From positions 1 through 55,906 of IMG/VR virus record IMGVR_UViG_3300031552_000006: 55,906 nt of DNA, one strand, 5' to 3'. Under the pieces are notes generated by a model that saw nothing but the letters and a program-made list of their open reading frames with translations, was not told where the DNA came from and did no database searches. Every line of letters begins with the position of its first letter. Position 1 is the first letter of the stretch. Both the position numbers and the translations under genes were made by a program. Below, piece after piece: positions 54,073-55,906 of this stretch. Source of the stretch: a virus.

Positions 54073-54504
54073 CTATGAACTCATAAGTTTCCAGGAAGTT
54101 CCTGTAATATGCTTATACCAAAGGCTGTTTGTGGTATCCAGAACCTCCTCGCCAGTATACTCTGCAGCAAGGGTACCGTCTGGGCTTCCATCAACCTCTC
54201 TATAAACTCCTTTTTGAAGGAGAAGATTTAAAACAGTGGCACTTATCGCATGAATAACAGTCGAGCCTTTTGGAAATGAATTTGAATCTGTTCTGGAAAC
54301 TGTTAATGTATCCGAACTTCTTCCAGTGCATATCATCCAGGAGCCAGTATTGCCATTTTTTACATATATTTCAAATTGCTCGTCTGCACCTGGATCAGGA
54401 AAGTTTACCCCCTCACCACTATTTAATGTCAATGTGGTATCTGATCCACCCATGGCGGAGAGTAGCGTTCCAGAAGCATTATTTGAAAAAATATATTCTG
54501 TCAT
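54073..54504 (-). CDS. Fibre-like virion protein, 143 aa
   Basis: An N-terminal head- or tail-binding domain (TLTLNSGEGVNFPDPGADEQ) and a C-terminal segment, GTLAAEYTGEEVL and HITGTSWKLMSS, that matches a segment of the larger fibre at 52130. The pair may share an attachment domain. It overlaps the previous gene by 4 bases. Confidence 0.65.
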   Translation of the reverse strand: MTEYIFSNNASGTLLSAMGGSDTTLTLNSGEGVNFPDPGADEQFEIYVKNGNTGSWMICTGRSSDTLTVSRTDSNSFPKGSTVIHAISATVLNLLLQKGVYREVDGSPDGTLAAEYTGEEVLDTTNSLWYKHITGTSWKLMSS

Positions 54505-55181
54505 GCCAGAGGCCTCATTTTGACTTGTAGATTCATATTTGTAGCACCGGTTATTCTTCTGCTTTTACCATTATTACACGCAGCCATAAAAGGTACATTA
54601 TGATATGCGGCCATATTGGGATCAAACCATGGCATATTTTTTTTCATGTATAGATTTGCGAGTGCCCCATGTCCTATTTCCTCTCTATACTCATTATAAA
54701 GAAAATCCGGTAACGAGGTGGCTGTTTTTAAAGGTTTTAAAATAACTGTGACTAGCAGCCCCTCAGTACTTGATTCCGTAGGATTACCCACAAAATAAAG
54801 AGTGGTTTTATCTACTGGATCAACATAAAAATTATATGGAGATTCAATATCAGAATATTTCCAGCCGCCTCCGCTGTTTCTATTTTGCTGAACCTCTGAG
54901 ACGGGATAAACGGTCCTGAATTGATCGTCATCCTCTCCATCAGATTTATATTGGACGTCATCAATAACAATTATCTCCGCCTGCAGAGAGGCATCCACTG
55001 TCAATGAATAATCTCTATCATTTATATTCGTGGTGATACGGGCAAGATCGACTTTCCAAAGATGGGTTTTTTCACAAAACTTTATCGCGGCGCTTCGAAC
55101 TGCTTCTCGAAGCCCGGTAAATGGCACATTAGAAATATCCGGCTCTATTTCCGGATACCATAAAGTAAATGCTTTTGACAT
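54501..55181 (-). CDS. Head-tail adaptor or tail-tube protein, 226 aa
   Basis: LREAVRSAAIKFCEKTHLWK near residue 24, then beta-rich segments and FLYNEYREEIGHGALANLYM, resemble podovirus adaptor proteins below the portal (T7 gp11 type). It follows the first adaptor at 55193. The family is inferred from position and pattern. Confidence 0.7.
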   Translation of the reverse strand: MSKAFTLWYPEIEPDISNVPFTGLREAVRSAAIKFCEKTHLWKVDLARITTNINDRDYSLTVDASLQAEIIVIDDVQYKSDGEDDDQFRTVYPVSEVQQNRNSGGGWKYSDIESPYNFYVDPVDKTTLYFVGNPTESSTEGLLVTVILKPLKTATSLPDFLYNEYREEIGHGALANLYMKKNMPWFDPNMAAYHNVPFMAACNNGKSRRITGATNMNLQVKMRPLA

Positions 55182-55192
55182 TACACGCGCTC

Positions 55193-55828
55193 CTAAGTTG
55201 CGCGGGCTGCAAGACCTGACATAAACTCTTTATTTGCATCATCTTCCCTGACTTTATTTCCAGGAATATCAGAATCTTTCTTGTATGAAAGCTCTATGAT
55301 TTTTTCCTGCAGAGTCAAAACAAAATCATCTATAATGCCAACTAATGCATTTTCCCAATCACCTTCATCATCATAAACGATGTCATCAGGTATTTTAGGG
55401 AATCTTGCCAGAACATATGTTGTTCCATCGGAGGGGGGATAAACATAGAATGTTTTTTTGTCATTTGGATCGGATATCCAGTTAATAATGACATTATCCG
55501 CGTCGGCTGTGCGCCAACTCCGATCAAATGCTTTTATGGACATAAGATCAGCCTGGGATATCGTATCCCCTTCGGTTTTACCATCCGTCCCCATATTACA
55601 AATAATATCAAGAGCTTTAAACGCATATGCGGGCATAGATTGTTTTGAACCAGATGCAAGTTTAATAGGTTCTTCAACAGCGTTCGCGGAATCGTTCATA
55701 GATATGATTTCTTTGGTTGCCAGATTATAATTAGTGATAAGCTGATCAAGGCTCCACTGATCATAGTCCAGGTCCTGAAGAATATCTATTACTGTATCAA
55801 TTAATTTTTTTACCGTTATTGATGCCAT
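55193..55828 (-). CDS. Head-tail adaptor protein (DUF6682-like), 211 aa
   Basis: The N-terminal half (LIDTVIDILQDLDYDQWSLD then YNLATKEIISM) and the LASGSKQSMPAYAFKALDI stretch fit small podovirus adaptor proteins annotated as DUF6682. The ring would bind below the portal. The first 16 codons are repeated at 1-49. Confidence 0.7.
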   Translation of the reverse strand: MASITVKKLIDTVIDILQDLDYDQWSLDQLITNYNLATKEIISMNDSANAVEEPIKLASGSKQSMPAYAFKALDIICNMGTDGKTEGDTISQADLMSIKAFDRSWRTADADNVIINWISDPNDKKTFYVYPPSDGTTYVLARFPKIPDDIVYDDEGDWENALVGIIDDFVLTLQEKIIELSYKKDSDIPGNKVREDDANKEFMSGLAARAT

Positions 55829-55906
55829 GGCTTAAGCTTCAAATAATCTGTTTATCCGCAAAGAAATTGCTTCATTTCTATAAGTTTCGGGGGATTTCCG
55901 GTTATC
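55780..55906. repeat. Direct terminal repeat, right copy
   Basis: Identical to bases 1-127. It holds the 5' end of the adaptor gene (to 55828) and the 3' end of the gene given in full at 53-577 (minus strand, 55832 onward). Confidence 0.95.

Overview
The window looks like one complete phage genome. Its first 127 bases are repeated exactly as its last 127 bases, so the unique sequence is 55,779 bp and closes into a circle (or a circularly permuted map). Terminase small and large subunits, a portal, a scaffold, a major capsid protein, head-tail adaptors, a tail-nozzle-like protein, very large internal virion proteins and no tape measure, sheath or long-tail genes all point to a short-tailed (podovirus-like) phage with P22-type or T7-type head-tail logic. 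Strong AGGAGG-type ribosome binding sites, sigma70-type promoters and a lipoprotein signal point to a bacterial host, probably Gram-negative. The species cannot be read from the sequence. I see no integrase.

Layout on the circle. (1) A late operon on the minus strand starts at a consensus-like promoter at 12669-12698 and runs leftward through terminase, portal, scaffold and capsid to position 1, then across the circle junction from 55,828 down to about 33,716: adaptors, fibres, nozzle, internal virion proteins including a 2,723-residue polyvalent protein, two exported fibre-like proteins, and a lysis-type cluster of small membrane proteins and a lipoprotein. (2) A short early plus-strand cluster of small proteins (12,990-14,366), ending with a ribbon-helix-helix regulator and a terminator. 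(3) An early minus-strand operon (20,126 down to 14,548): HTH regulator, YkgJ-like protein, replication initiator, DnaC-like helicase loader, VRR-NUC nuclease, cytosine methyltransferase with an overlapping HNH gene and a second-frame ORF, and a sigma region 4-like protein. (4) A long plus-strand operon (20,214-33,717): a promoter and operator, a structured RNA resembling the 3' part of an IS200/IS605 (TnpB) omegaRNA, two CAT-anticodon tRNAs, a recombination protein, SbcD and SbcC homologues, then many small accessory genes, a helicase, a DnaA domain IV-like protein and a YopX-like protein, closed by a strong terminator.

How it may work together (inference): the HTH protein binds a long palindrome between divergent promoters at 20,127-20,242 and sets the early programme; the initiator, helicase loader, DnaA-like protein and SbcCD-type pair replicate and recombine the DNA; the sigma-like protein may help switch on the late promoter; the virion ejects its large internal proteins, which carry two zincin motifs and candidate ADP-ribosyltransferase domains.

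Most interesting observations: an orphan omegaRNA-like RNA under a repressor-controlled promoter with no TnpB gene; a run of small genes separated by attC-like imperfect palindromes, as in integron cassettes; two leaders with interleaved inverted repeats that can form mutually exclusive hairpins or pseudoknots; a methyltransferase gene read in two frames; seven near-identical 43-residue repeats in an exported propeller-like protein; and many small genes below 60 codons, written out below.
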